From Helianthus annuus (Eukaryota > Streptophyta > Magnoliopsida > Asterales > Asteraceae), in contig NC_035433.2 in the NCBI RefSeq assembly GCF_002127325.2, positions 12,744,111 through 12,808,110 of the forward strand: DNA of 64,000 nucleotides, in the 5' to 3' direction. The position numbers and the translations under genes are program-made. This document shows positions 11,675-21,099 of this stretch, one piece after another. The notes under the pieces were generated by a model, which saw only the letters and a list, made by a program, of their open reading frames with translations, made no database searches and had not been told where the DNA came from. Within the stretch, counting starts at the first letter, position 1; each line of letters starts with the position of its first letter.

Positions 11675-12548
11675 TGAAGGGGTAAGGTCCCAAAAATCCC
11701 ACAAAGAGATAGGGACCATACCACCAACCGGCCTTTCAACCCTTCTAAACCTTGCGCGGCCGCGCATTGGTCATACAGAAGGAAGAAAGAAACTAACAAA
11801 CGATAGTCGCGCGCCCAAAGGGAAACCTGAACCCTTGCGCCATCTTCCATTTGGCAAGGGTCAAAACCCTGAAACCAAAAATATCCAGACTTGGATATTA
11901 TTTTACCCAGACTTGGGATCTATCCAACCGTGTGCACACTATAAAGTGCCACACCAGATTACAGCAGTAATCTTCTAGAAGAAATATGATCGTGCACCAC
12001 CCAGACGGTTGTAACCGTCTGGACACATGTCATCATCACGAACATTCCTGAAATCACCACGATAGCATGTAATTGGAGAATGATCTCCACTCAAACCACT
12101 TTCCACGTGGCAATTCCCCAACCGTAGATCAAGTCGTGATCCGTGTGCACTCACGTCGGATCAAAGCAACTTAACAAAAAGTAAAAAGACTTAACGGAAG
12201 GGAAGATAACCGCTACGGTGTTAGCATCTTCCGTTATCTTTTCAATAACAGATTTTCCCTCCAAAACTCTCGGTTATAAATAGGAGAACTCTTCAGGTAT
12301 GAACTCAGATCCAATCTCACTACTCAATTACCTTTAGCTTCTCCATTCAAATACTTATTCTCACACCGGAGTCGGGTCAAGGAGAGAACCCTCTTCTCCC
12401 TTTGACGAGGCTAAAGGTGTTCTGTTTTGCAGAATAGCCGGAGAAGAAGTTCAATCACCACTGAACCAATTGGGAGAGAACTAACCTTTTATGCGGATTC
12501 AAACCCCCTAGATATCTCGGTTCCGACCATTTATCTAGTGTTTCTTCA
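11675..12548 (+). repeat. 5' LTR of the Tat element
   Basis: Begins TGAAGGGGTAAGG and ends GTGTTTCTTCA. A TATAAATA promoter box lies at 12275-12282, placing the RNA start near 12310. The inverted repeat CAGACGGTTGTAACCGTCTG near 12002-12021 is a notable U3 feature. Confidence 0.9.
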
Positions 12549-12549
12549 T

Positions 12550-12560
12550 TGGCGCCCACC
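12550..12560 (+). promoter_or_regulatory. Primer-binding site of the Tat element
   Basis: TGGCGCCCACC lies 1 nt after the 5' LTR, the place where a tRNA 3' end primes minus-strand DNA. The tRNA identity was not established. Confidence 0.6.
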
Positions 12561-12627
12561 GTTTTCTCAGTTTTTCTAGTTCCTATCTCGTTTCGGTTCA
12601 GTTCATCTCATTTTTCTGTTTTTTCAC

Positions 12628-13497
12628 ATGGCAGAAAATTCATCTTCTCACCGACGGTCTGGTCCTCGACCAAACGTCGGAAACAATTACCAGAAAAAAC
12701 GATTCCCAAAGCATGGGATTAGTAAATACCAGACTGCTGTAAACACAATCACCAGATCTGATTCCTCAGACATCAGATCTGGAGAAGGAGTCCACAGTAC
12801 AGAATTGAATTTGGTAAACCCACCTTGGAGAAACATCCAATTTAGCCACAACAAAGATGGCAGTCATCAGGAACAAATACACATGGTTCAAGGGGGACCA
12901 TCACGGAGAGCAAGCAAACGAAATTATGATCAACACTGGAGAGAACAACAAGTCGTGTTCCCTGTTGTTCCTGGGGGCCCCCAGGAAGAACGACCAGTAA
13001 TTATCACCGGTATTTTTGGTCATTACCGGACGGACTATATGTTCATAGATCCAGGAAGTTCAATGGATATCATATATGAGCAGTGTTTTAAGCAACTGGA
13101 TCCAGAAGATAAAGCACGATTGGAACCAGTAGATTTTCCTCTCACCGGATTCTGCAATGAAGCTGTTTTCCCGTTGGGACAAATCGCTTTCCCGGTAACT
13201 TTGTCAGACGGCAAACATTCACGAACAGTTACAGTAAATTTCATGGTCATGCCAGCAACATCACGACATGACATTTTGCTCGGGAGAAGGTCGCAAAGAG
13301 AATTCAGCATGATCACTTCCATTCCGCATGCGGCTTGTGGATTTCCAACAGAAACCGGAGTTGCAATTCTCTATTCAAGCAAGGAAGTCATGTCCGTAGA
13401 TGATGAACCTCCAGCAAAGGCAGTCAAAACTTCAGCACCAAATGAACCAGAAAAATGGGTTTTGAACGGCGAATACCCAGAGCAAACCATTTGCTAG
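12628..13497 (+). CDS. Tat gag remnant fused to aspartic protease
   Basis: This 289-codon frame starts at the first ATG after the primer site. The first 110 or so residues are basic, Ser-rich gag remnant (MAENSSSHRRSGPRPN onward) with no capsid helix block and no zinc knuckle, so most of gag appears deleted. From about residue 125 it is a retropepsin, with HYRTDYMFIDPGSSMDIIY near residue 131-149, and FMVMPATSRHDILLGR later. The usual catalytic D-T/S-G triad reads D-P-G here, so the protease may be inactive. The frame overlaps the following pol frame by 43 nt and stops at TAG; pol continues in a different frame. It is a degenerate but recently mobile element protein. Confidence 0.75.
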   Translation: MAENSSSHRRSGPRPNVGNNYQKKRFPKHGISKYQTAVNTITRSDSSDIRSGEGVHSTELNLVNPPWRNIQFSHNKDGSHQEQIHMVQGGPSRRASKRNYDQHWREQQVVFPVVPGGPQEERPVIITGIFGHYRTDYMFIDPGSSMDIIYEQCFKQLDPEDKARLEPVDFPLTGFCNEAVFPLGQIAFPVTLSDGKHSRTVTVNFMVMPATSRHDILLGRRSQREFSMITSIPHAACGFPTETGVAILYSSKEVMSVDDEPPAKAVKTSAPNEPEKWVLNGEYPEQTIC

Positions 13498-16400
13498 GAC
13501 ATGCCATGTCACCAACAATACGGATACAGCTGAAAAGCTTGTTATCTAATAACAAAGATATATTTGCCTGGTGCCCAGCGGACATGACAGGGGTACCACG
13601 CGATATCGCGCAACATTGTTTAAACATCAAACCATCAGTAGATCCGGTCTTTCAGGGAAGGCGCAGCTTCAGCGAAGAAAAAGCAAAAACGATGGACGAG
13701 CAAGTAACAGGATTGCTCAACGCGGGAATCTTGCGCAAAGTGAAATACCATACACGGGTTGCCAATCCAGTCATGGTGCAAAAACATAATGGCGGATGGA
13801 GAATGTGTGTTGACTTCAAAGACCTCAACAAAGCATGCCCTAGAGACTGCTATGCGCTCCCGGAAATAGACAAGAAAGTCGATTCTTTAGCATCATTCAG
13901 GTGGAAATGCTTTCTCGACTGCTATAAGGGTTATCACCAGGTCCAGATGAAAGAAGAAGACGAAGAAAAAACCGCATTTCGCACAGACAAAGGCATCTAC
14001 TGTTACACTAAAATGCCGTTCGGGTTACGCAACGCAGGCGCCACATATCAACGCCTAATGGACACAATCTTTAGCGAGGATATTGGCAAAACTGTCGAAG
14101 TATACATGGATGACCTCGTCATCATGAGTCATGAAGAAGAGACGATGCTCCACAATATCCAGCGCACATTCGATTCCTTACGAAGCGTAAATTTAAAATT
14201 AAACCCGACAAAATGCTCCTTCGGAATGGAAGAAGGAAAGTTTTTGGGTTTCATAGTTACCAAAGACGGTTTTAAAGTCAATCCAGAGAAGGTACAGACC
14301 ATTCAGCAAATGCCATCACCGGCAACAGTCAAAGGAATGCAAAGGCTTGCCGGACGATTAGCAGCTCTAAATAGATTTTTGGCCAATCATGCGGCAAAAT
14401 CTTACCCATTTATCAGTACGCTACGAAACTGCGGTAAGAAAACTCTCTTTCAATGGACACCCGAAGCAGAAGCAGCGTTCAAGCAAATGAAAGAATATTT
14501 AATCCAATTACCAACACTGACCGCGCCAAAAGAAAAAGAACCATTAATCTTGTATCTGTCAGCCGCGGAGGTGGCAGTAGGCGCAGTATTAATGGTAGAG
14601 CGGGAAAACATTCAGACTCCAATCTACTACATCAGCAAAATGCTTACCGGACCTGAAACTCCTTATTCAATGATAGAAAAGCTGGTTTTAGCGCTAGTAC
14701 ACGCATCCAGACGCTTGCGCAGGTATTTTTCAGGCCATGTCATCACAGTACTGACAAATTATCATCTGGGTCAAATCTTGTCAAAACCCGACATAGCGGG
14801 GAGATTAGCCAAATGGGCCATCAAGCTAGGAGGCTACAACATTTTTTACAGACCAAGACCAGCAATCAAAGGGCAAGTTCTGGCAGATTTCACCACCGAA
14901 GTTCCCGTTGATAAAGTGCAAGAATGTGAGGCAATCCAAAATCCAACGCCTGTTTTTGACGACAGAGTCTGGACCTTACACACTGATGGGGCGTCCAATG
15001 ACGACGGAGCAGGAGCAGGTCTCCGATTAGTCAGCCCGGATAATCACGAACTCACATATGCTATCCGCTTGGATTTCCAAAGTACTAACAACGAAGCGGA
15101 ATATGAAGCATTTCTAGCAGGTCTTCGTTTAGCACTCAAAATGGGAGCAAAAAACCTTGAAGCTAACGTTGACTCAAAGCTAGTAGCTGAACAAGTTAAC
15201 GGTCGCTACGACGCGAAGGGTGAAGCTATGGCGTTGTACCTCGAACAAGCACGGATGTTAATTAATCAATTTCAGACATTCAAAGTCAATCACATAAACA
15301 GAAGCGAGAACAAACATGCCGACGCGCTGAGCAAGTTAGCCGTTACCAGCTTCAAACACTTAGCAAAAGAGGTGCGCATAGAGGTACTATCCAATCCTTC
15401 CATTCACCTAAAGCAAGTAAATTTTATAGAAATGGGGAATCCGTCCTGGATGTCTCCAATTATTTTATACCTCCAACACGGAAAACTCCCGGAAGGAAAG
15501 ACAGAAGCCCGAAAAATACAACACAAAGCAATAAATTACGAGATGGCGGATGGCGTCCTTTATCGAAAATCATTTATGGGTCCATTACTACGTTGTGTTG
15601 ATAAAACAGACACTCAGTATCTGGTCAGAGAAATCCACGAGGGATTATGCGGGATACATGCAGGACCGCGCATGGTTGTGGCAAAAATAATGAGCGCTGG
15701 ATACTATTGGCCAGGAATGCACATGGATGCAGTTCATCTATTACGGAGGTGTGAGGCATGTCAACGCCATGCACCAAAGACACTTCGACCCAAAAATCCG
15801 TTAATTCCCGTTACTTCCGCCTGGCCATTCCAGCAATGGGGCATCGATCTTGTTGGCCCATTTCCTGATGCGCCGGGTGCAGTAAAATTCATCATTGTTG
15901 CAGTGGATTACTTCACAAAATGGGTAGAAGCTAAAGCTTTGGCCTCAACAACAGCAATGGTAATCCGCAAATTCATATGGGAACATATCATTTGCAGATT
16001 TGGGTTACCATTGCGCATTATTTCTGACAATGGCACCAATTTCGCCGCGGAAGACCTTCAAAAATGGTTCAAGGAAACGAACATTAAGCACAGCTTCGCC
16101 TCCGTTGCGCATCCTCAAGCGAATGGTCAGGTAGAAAGCATAAACAAACAAATCGTTGATGGTATAAAAGCGCGACTGGGGACAGCGCGCAGAGGATGGG
16201 TTGACGAGCTTCCCAGCATCCTCTGGGCGCATCGAACAATGCTAAAGACTAGCACCGGAGAAACTCCGTTCAGTTTAGTCTATGGGTCAGAAGCCGTCAT
16301 TCCAGCTGAAATAGGCCTACCCTCGCCGCGCATGTTAGCAATGGAAAAGCAGGACAACGAGCAAGAACGGAGGATGGATTTAGACCTTCTGGAAGAAAGG

Positions 16401-16547
16401 CGGGAGAACGCGGCCATAGCAGAAGCAAGGTACAAGTCCAAGTTAGAGAAATATTACAACGCGCGTGTGCGCATCTGCACTTTGTCCCCGGAGATTTTGT
16501 CTTACGCGACAACGAGGCTTCAAACGCTGAAAAACCCAGCAAATTAG
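13455..16547 (+). CDS. Tat pol: RT, RNase H, second RNase H, integrase
   Basis: 1,030 codons. Reverse transcriptase occupies roughly residues 80-300, with the YMDD catalytic motif at 217-220. A degenerate first RNase H follows (LILYLSAAEVAVGAVLM, where the first catalytic Asp is not seen). A second RNase H (WTLHTDGASNDDGAGAG, NNEAEYEAFLAGL, ANVDSKLVAEQV, HADALSKL) keeps its acidic residues. Integrase has an HHCC-type zinc region (HEGLCGIHAG, CEACQRH) and D798, D858, E894 (D-35-E spacing). The true reading begins upstream in the protease frame; the ATG at 13455 is fortuitous, since the family-like sequence starts only near LLGHAMSP. The C-terminus ends early at 16547 because of a frameshift near 16493. 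Confidence 0.85.
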   Translation: MGFERRIPRANHLLGHAMSPTIRIQLKSLLSNNKDIFAWCPADMTGVPRDIAQHCLNIKPSVDPVFQGRRSFSEEKAKTMDEQVTGLLNAGILRKVKYHTRVANPVMVQKHNGGWRMCVDFKDLNKACPRDCYALPEIDKKVDSLASFRWKCFLDCYKGYHQVQMKEEDEEKTAFRTDKGIYCYTKMPFGLRNAGATYQRLMDTIFSEDIGKTVEVYMDDLVIMSHEEETMLHNIQRTFDSLRSVNLKLNPTKCSFGMEEGKFLGFIVTKDGFKVNPEKVQTIQQMPSPATVKGMQRLAGRLAALNRFLANHAAKSYPFISTLRNCGKKTLFQWTPEAEAAFKQMKEYLIQLPTLTAPKEKEPLILYLSAAEVAVGAVLMVERENIQTPIYYISKMLTGPETPYSMIEKLVLALVHASRRLRRYFSGHVITVLTNYHLGQILSKPDIAGRLAKWAIKLGGYNIFYRPRPAIKGQVLADFTTEVPVDKVQECEAIQNPTPVFDDRVWTLHTDGASNDDGAGAGLRLVSPDNHELTYAIRLDFQSTNNEAEYEAFLAGLRLALKMGAKNLEANVDSKLVAEQVNGRYDAKGEAMALYLEQARMLINQFQTFKVNHINRSENKHADALSKLAVTSFKHLAKEVRIEVLSNPSIHLKQVNFIEMGNPSWMSPIILYLQHGKLPEGKTEARKIQHKAINYEMADGVLYRKSFMGPLLRCVDKTDTQYLVREIHEGLCGIHAGPRMVVAKIMSAGYYWPGMHMDAVHLLRRCEACQRHAPKTLRPKNPLIPVTSAWPFQQWGIDLVGPFPDAPGAVKFIIVAVDYFTKWVEAKALASTTAMVIRKFIWEHIICRFGLPLRIISDNGTNFAAEDLQKWFKETNIKHSFASVAHPQANGQVESINKQIVDGIKARLGTARRGWVDELPSILWAHRTMLKTSTGETPFSLVYGSEAVIPAEIGLPSPRMLAMEKQDNEQERRMDLDLLEERRENAAIAEARYKSKLEKYYNARVRICTLSPEILSYATTRLQTLKNPAN

Positions 16548-16678
16548 CGCCGAGGTGGGAAGGACCCTATGTCATCAACGAAGTCTTGGGTAAAGGAGCA
16601 TATACCCTAAAAAGGGTTGATGGGACTCTAGTTCCCCGCACCTGGAACGCGCAACAGTTGCGCAGGTGTTACAAGTAA
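16490..16678 (+). pseudogene. Out-of-frame integrase C-terminus of the Tat element
   Basis: In another frame the sequence continues with typical integrase C-terminal features (LAPRWEGPYVINEVLGKGAY, later QQLRRCYK) to a TAA at 16676-16678. A single-nucleotide length change near 16493 separates it from the main pol frame. This removes the normal end of the integrase. Confidence 0.7.
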
Positions 16679-16689
16679 GCCAACCCTTT

Positions 16690-17850
16690 AAAACAAAAAG
16701 AACATACAGGCACTGTATTTCCCCATCTTATCTTGTATTACAGACCTTGCGCTTTTATCAATACACGTATTATTCTTAGTAACATCACTGTCTATTACAA
16801 ATTGCATGAAATTTCTTTGGTTCGCGCGAAAACGACATGGGCAAACATTGTATACCTCATGAACAGTTTCAAAACAGGCAAACTGTTGACAAACGTTCAC
16901 ACATGAGCACAATACCATTCCTCATTCGCCTCACCTATTCAAAAGTAATTACACACATGCAACATATTGTAATACGTACATATACGGATCATAGTAAACA
17001 ATCTTCAAAAAAGTATATCATCATATACATTATCAAAAAGTGTGAACACAAACACTTAACAAGATCATCACAATGATCTTCAAAAAAAAAAAAAAAAAAA
17101 TCCTGTCCAGCAGCCCAAAAGCTTACAAAAGCATTAACAAAGACAAAGACAGACCATAGGCTTCAACATCTAATCAGCACCAGAACCGTCGTCGACAGAA
17201 GACACCTGCCTACTCCGGCGAAACCTCCGACGTCGGTACACCAACCGACATTCTCCTCTCTGAAGCATCGGAAACTGAATCATCAATCCGTCAACATCTA
17301 AAGCAATACCAGCACCAGCAGAAACGTTAGTATGATGAGAGAATTTACACTCACAATCAGCAACTACAGGGGGAACAGGATCGATCAGTTTCTTCACCGG
17401 TGCAATAATGAGAGGAGGAGAACGAGACAGCAGAACGAGGCTTTCGGTAGCATCATACACCCTAAGAGCATCTAGCAGGAGACGAGTATGGTAAGAACGC
17501 TTCATCTTCTTTGACAAAACTCAACTAAGACCAAATATTTCAAGCATACATATATAAAGAGAACTCAACACCTCGAGAAAAAGAAACCCATCATTAACTG
17601 TCAGAACTATCACATCCAAACGGCGCTACAGGAACTTAGGTCACTTCTTCAATTAATGAAGACTGACAAAGCGCCATTACAAATCTCGAGACCAATGAGG
17701 AAAAATGTACACACTTGCTGACAAGTGACGTCATTACCGGACAGAGCATGATTACAAAGTCACATTTTTTCCTCTCAAAAAAAAAAAAAAAACATTTCCC
17801 TCTCCTAAGTCCAGTGCTCCACTTATTTGCATAAGTACAACACTAGACTG
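16690..17850. other. Tat 3' internal region
   Basis: Non-pol sequence between the end of integrase and the 3' LTR. It holds two A-runs (about 17083-17100 and 17777-17791), the antisense ORF and a final purine tract before 17859. No further plus-strand gene is seen. Confidence 0.6.
17170..17505 (-). CDS. Antisense extra ORF (aORF) of the Tat element
   Basis: A 111-codon frame on the strand opposite to pol, between pol and the 3' LTR, starting MKRSYHTRLLLDALRVYD. It has an N-terminal helical part, a Pro/Val-rich middle and a strongly basic Arg-rich stretch (RLVYRRRRFRRSRQ) near the C-terminus. Some Tat/Retand-lineage elements are known to carry an additional antisense ORF in exactly this position. 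On the minus strand a TATATA-type box (about 17547-17558) lies about 40 nt upstream of the start, so it may have its own promoter. The function of such ORFs is unknown. The Arg-rich segment suggests nucleic-acid binding or nuclear targeting, which is inference. It is shorter than I would expect, so it may be truncated. Confidence 0.5.
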   Translation of the reverse strand: MKRSYHTRLLLDALRVYDATESLVLLSRSPPLIIAPVKKLIDPVPPVVADCECKFSHHTNVSAGAGIALDVDGLMIQFPMLQRGECRLVYRRRRFRRSRQVSSVDDGSGAD

Positions 17851-17858
17851 GGGGGACT

Positions 17859-18732
17859 TGAAGGGGTAAGGTCCCAAAAATCCCACAAAGAGATAGGGAC
17901 CATACCACCAACCGGCCTTTCAACCCTTCTAAACCTTGCGCGGCCGCGCATTGGTCTTACAGAAGGAAGAAAGAAACTAAAAAACGATAGTCGCGCGCCC
18001 AAAGGGAAACGTGAACCCTTGCGCCATCTTCCATTTAGCAAGGGTCAAAACCCTGAAACCAAAAATATCCAGACTTGGATATTATTTTACCCAGACTTGG
18101 GATCTATCCAACCGTGTGCACACTATAAAGTGCCACACCAGATTACAGCAGTAATCTTCTAGAAGAAATATGATCGTGCACCACCCAGACGGTTGTAACC
18201 GTCTGGACACATGTCATCATCACGAACATTCCTGAAATCACCACGATAGCATGTAATTGGAGAATGATCTCCACTCAAACCACTTTCCACGTGGCAATTC
18301 CCCAACCGTAGATCAAGTCGTGATCCGTGTGCACTCACGTCGGATCAAAGCAACTTAACAAAAAGTAAAAAGACTTAACGGAAGGGAAGATAACCGCTAC
18401 GGTGTTAGCATCTTCCGTTATCTTTTTAATAACATATTTTCCCTCCAAAACTCTCGGTTATAAATAGGAGAACTCTTCAGGTATGAACTCAGATCCAATC
18501 TCACTACTCAATTACCTTTATCTTCTCCATTCAAATACTTATTCTCACACCGGAGTCGGGTCAAGGAGAGAACCCTCTTCTCCCTTTGACGAGGCTAACG
18601 GTGTTCTGTTTTGCAGAATAGCCGGAGAAGAAGTTCGATCACCACTGAACCAATTGGGAGAGAACTAACATTTTATGCGGATTCAAACCCCCTAGATATC
18701 TCGGTTCCGACCATTTATCTAGTGTTTCTTCA
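17859..18732 (+). repeat. 3' LTR of the Tat element
   Basis: Same length (874 bp) as the 5' LTR, with about ten substitutions by eye. TATAAATA lies at 18459-18466. It ends TTCTTCA and is followed by the target duplicate TTAAT. Confidence 0.9.
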
Positions 18733-18737
18733 TTAAT

Positions 18738-19686
18738 CAAGGGCTAAGATTAAATCAGGGAAATTGAAAGGAAGAAAAGAGGCGTGTGAGTTTGTTCAAA
18801 ATGGACAGATACTAAAGACTGCTTTTTTTAGGATATTCCCACTACTTATAGAGCCAAGGTGTGATTCGACGGAAACCATGGTTTGAAGCTATAGTATAAA
18901 GTATAAGCTAAAGTTGGCAAAATGGACAGATAGAAAGGTTTGGGTCAAAACGACTCATAGAAGTTATATAAACCTTACGTTAAATGATGCAAAAAGTAGG
19001 TGTACATTGGTTTATCTATTTGTATTTTATATGATAAAGACACTCATTCAAAATGAAGCTATTCTTAATTGGGCATTTGGGCTGATAAAAAAGGTCAAGA
19101 GATCAATGAATCTGATAAAATTTTTGTTAAACAATCAAAGAAGATTATTTCGTGGTTGAATGAGGCATCTGAAGAAGATTAAGCTTAGATAATTATTGTT
19201 TTATTTTTCTGGACAGCTGCGTGACCCCGTCACGCAATAGATGGCAAAATTTTAATAAACTCAATATGTTTATTATTATTACAAAAAATATCCCACTAAA
19301 TATGTACACTGAAACACCACTATTCGTTGACTTCAATCAATTTGAACAAATTTTGGCTTTGACCTTTTCTGAGCCTCAACAGGTCGATGCTGAGATTACG
19401 TATCATGGTACCGACATAATGGGTGGTGGTTTGGAAGGCTGTTAATGTTGATTGATGGTCATTGCTGAGATGATGGATAACGCTCTTGACATAATGGATT
19501 GCGGTTTGGAAAGCGGTCAACGTTGATTGACGATTCATCTTTTTTGATGTAAATAAAATTCACACACATTTTTTTTTTTGATTTTTTGATTGTTTTCAAA
19601 ATTATTCGTCTTTTAAATTGTATATACAGTTGTGCTTAACAAATTTTAAATATCTGAATCCGTGAGTATTCATGGGTGATAACCTA
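18738..19686. other. Interior of the giant element right of the Tat insertion
   Basis: No gene is recognised. Two items stand out: a perfect 8-bp palindrome with a 3-nt spacer (TGCGTGAC-CCC-GTCACGCA, 19218-19236) and a direct repeat of about 75 bp at roughly 19410-19530 built on GACATAATGG and GGTTTGGAA. At 19660-19686 a sequence with GAGTATTC inside a weak hairpin followed by AACCTA resembles a decayed Helitron 3' end. Confidence 0.4.
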
Positions 19687-20128
19687 TCTATTATAAAGAA
19701 AAGTAAAGACGACTTTTTTTTTTCGGCCCATTTGATTCTAATACTCTAAGTTGGCTTTAACTATGCCTAAAACTACTAACTGTATAACAGTTCATCTTCA
19801 TAGTAGACATACAATTACTTAATAGTTAATTACTCAATGCCCATTATGATGTTGCCTTTTTATGACAATACAATGGTTTTACTTACTCAATGCACATTAT
19901 GATGCTGCCTTTTTATGACATTACAATACAATGGTTTTACTTAAACTTGCTGCTACTATACTAATCTTTTGTATTTTGTTCAAAGATCAAAATCAAGACC
20001 AATCAAAGAAACCAAAATTCCAAACTCTATAATAGATGTATATTTTATTTATTAATATATATAGATGTATATTTATTTTTTAGATAAAAAGATTCACAAC
20101 CCGGGAGTATTCCCGGGTTATAACCTAG
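19687..20128 (+). mobile_element. Small non-autonomous Helitron, 442 bp
   Basis: It begins TCTATTATAAAG after an A. It ends with a perfect 9-bp stem hairpin (AACCCGGGA-GTAT-TCCCGGGTT), then ATAACCTAG, and the next base is T. A 5' TC, a subterminal GC-rich hairpin, a CTAG terminus and insertion between A and T are the hallmarks of Helitrons. There is no coding capacity. An internal duplication of about 50 bp (TTACTCAATGC...TATGATG) lies at about 19836-19937. Confidence 0.65.

Positions 20129-20165
<37 letters not shown>
20129..20165. repeat. TA/TG microsatellite
   Basis: A (TA) run followed by a short (TG) run directly after the Helitron terminus. Confidence 0.8.
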
Positions 20166-20407
20166 TTTGTCTGTGTATATATATAATATATAATTTTAAA
20201 ATTGTTTTATTTATTTTTTTTATAATGATTTATTTTAACATTTTGGATAAACTGACCAAAATACCCTTATGTGGGGTTGACTTAGTCAAATTTAACCTTA
20301 AAAACTAACTGTGTTAGGACTAAAGGACGTAACATGTAAGGGTTTGCAAACATCGAGTATGTTTTCTGAGCTTATTAAAGATAAAGGACATACTTTATAA
20401 TTTACTC
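20160..20407 (-). repeat. Right terminal inverted repeat of the giant Mutator-like element
   Basis: Read on the minus strand it begins GAGTAAATTATAAAG and follows the left TIR closely. It is followed by the 9-bp duplication AATTTTCAA. Confidence 0.7.
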
Positions 20408-20416
20408 AATTTTCAA

Positions 20417-21099
20417 AAACCAAATTTTCAGTCAAGCGTAACACGTTGGTTGAGGTTAAAACTTTGCTAATTATTTTATGAGAGAACCATTATACCTTTT
20501 AGAATTGAGAAGCCTGAAAAATAAAATAAAATAAAATTTATATACCCCACCTCTTTTCTACTTTTTTGGGCACCCATCCGAAATCAGGTAAAGTTAAAGC
20601 CACAACCATCAGGAGTATGAAACCAGAAACAGAATAACTAAAGAAAGTTGCGACTCGCGAGAAAAGAAGTGTTGGTATTATAGCTAGTCGGCGTCAAGAA
20701 CCAACCGTGTTATATGAACAATGGAGACATATAAGCGAAACCGACTAATTTCTAAAAAAAAAAACATAAGACTAAAATTGTAATATGGTGTTACCACGTA
20801 AGCCATCCATGTAAAAAATATAACACGTTATACTCGATTCCAAGTCTATATTCAACTCATGCTCGGTAGCAAATAAAAGATTGCTAAGATGTATAAACCC
20901 GAACTAGTATCTCCCTAACAACAAAACACCATTCAAGAATGAAAGATGTAAACATTTACCTAACTGCAACATATATACATACATACAGTAGACCAAACCA
21001 AATACATGATATATCTGCAAAAAGGGACAAATCACAAAACTAAATTTAATAAGCAATTGGCTGCTGCATTGGGACATGTGCATCCTCATAGTAATTTCT
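20417..21099. other. Downstream flank and probable 3'UTR of the LNK gene
   Basis: AT-rich sequence with no coding signal. The part nearest 21099 lies immediately downstream of the LNK stop codon and is likely its 3'UTR. No polyadenylation site was firmly identified. Confidence 0.4.

Larger units (their letters stand above)
11675..18732 (+). mobile_element. Tat-lineage Ty3/gypsy retrotransposon, 7.06 kb, TSD TTAAT
   Basis: Two 874-bp LTRs (11675-12548 and 17859-18732) begin TG, end CA and are flanked by the exact 5-bp repeat TTAAT (11670-11674 and 18733-18737). By eye they differ at about ten positions (roughly 99% identity), which indicates a recent insertion. The primer-binding region TGGCGCCCACC starts at 12550, and a purine tract GACTGGGGGGACT precedes the 3' LTR. 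The order protease, RT, RNase H, second RNase H, integrase, plus an extra antisense frame before the 3' LTR, is the Tat/Retand arrangement. The capsid part of gag is missing and pol is frameshifted twice, so this copy is not autonomous. Confidence 0.9.
5730..20407. mobile_element. Giant Mutator-like element (Pack-MULE type), 14.7 kb, 9-bp TSD
   Basis: The left end starts GAGTAAATTACAAAG at 5730 and the right end finishes ATAATTTACTC at 20407. The two ends are inverted copies over about 200-250 bp (about 5730-5985 and 20160-20407), sharing AAGCTCAGAAAACATACT, GTTTGCAAACCCTTAC and CCCCACATAAGGGTATTTT. The flanks carry an exact 9-bp direct repeat, AATTTTCAA, at 5721-5729 and 20408-20416, which is the length typical of Mutator insertions. 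No MURA-like transposase is visible. The inside holds host-gene-like exons in plus orientation, a Tat retrotransposon (11675-18732) and a small Helitron (19687-20128). Without those insertions the element would be about 7.2 kb. The left TIR has an extra segment of about 32 bp relative to the right. Confidence 0.75.

Noticed and set aside
2713..20407. One still larger Mutator unit using the outer 2713 end
   Set aside because: The 9-bp duplication matches only 5730 with 20407; no matching flank was found at 2713.
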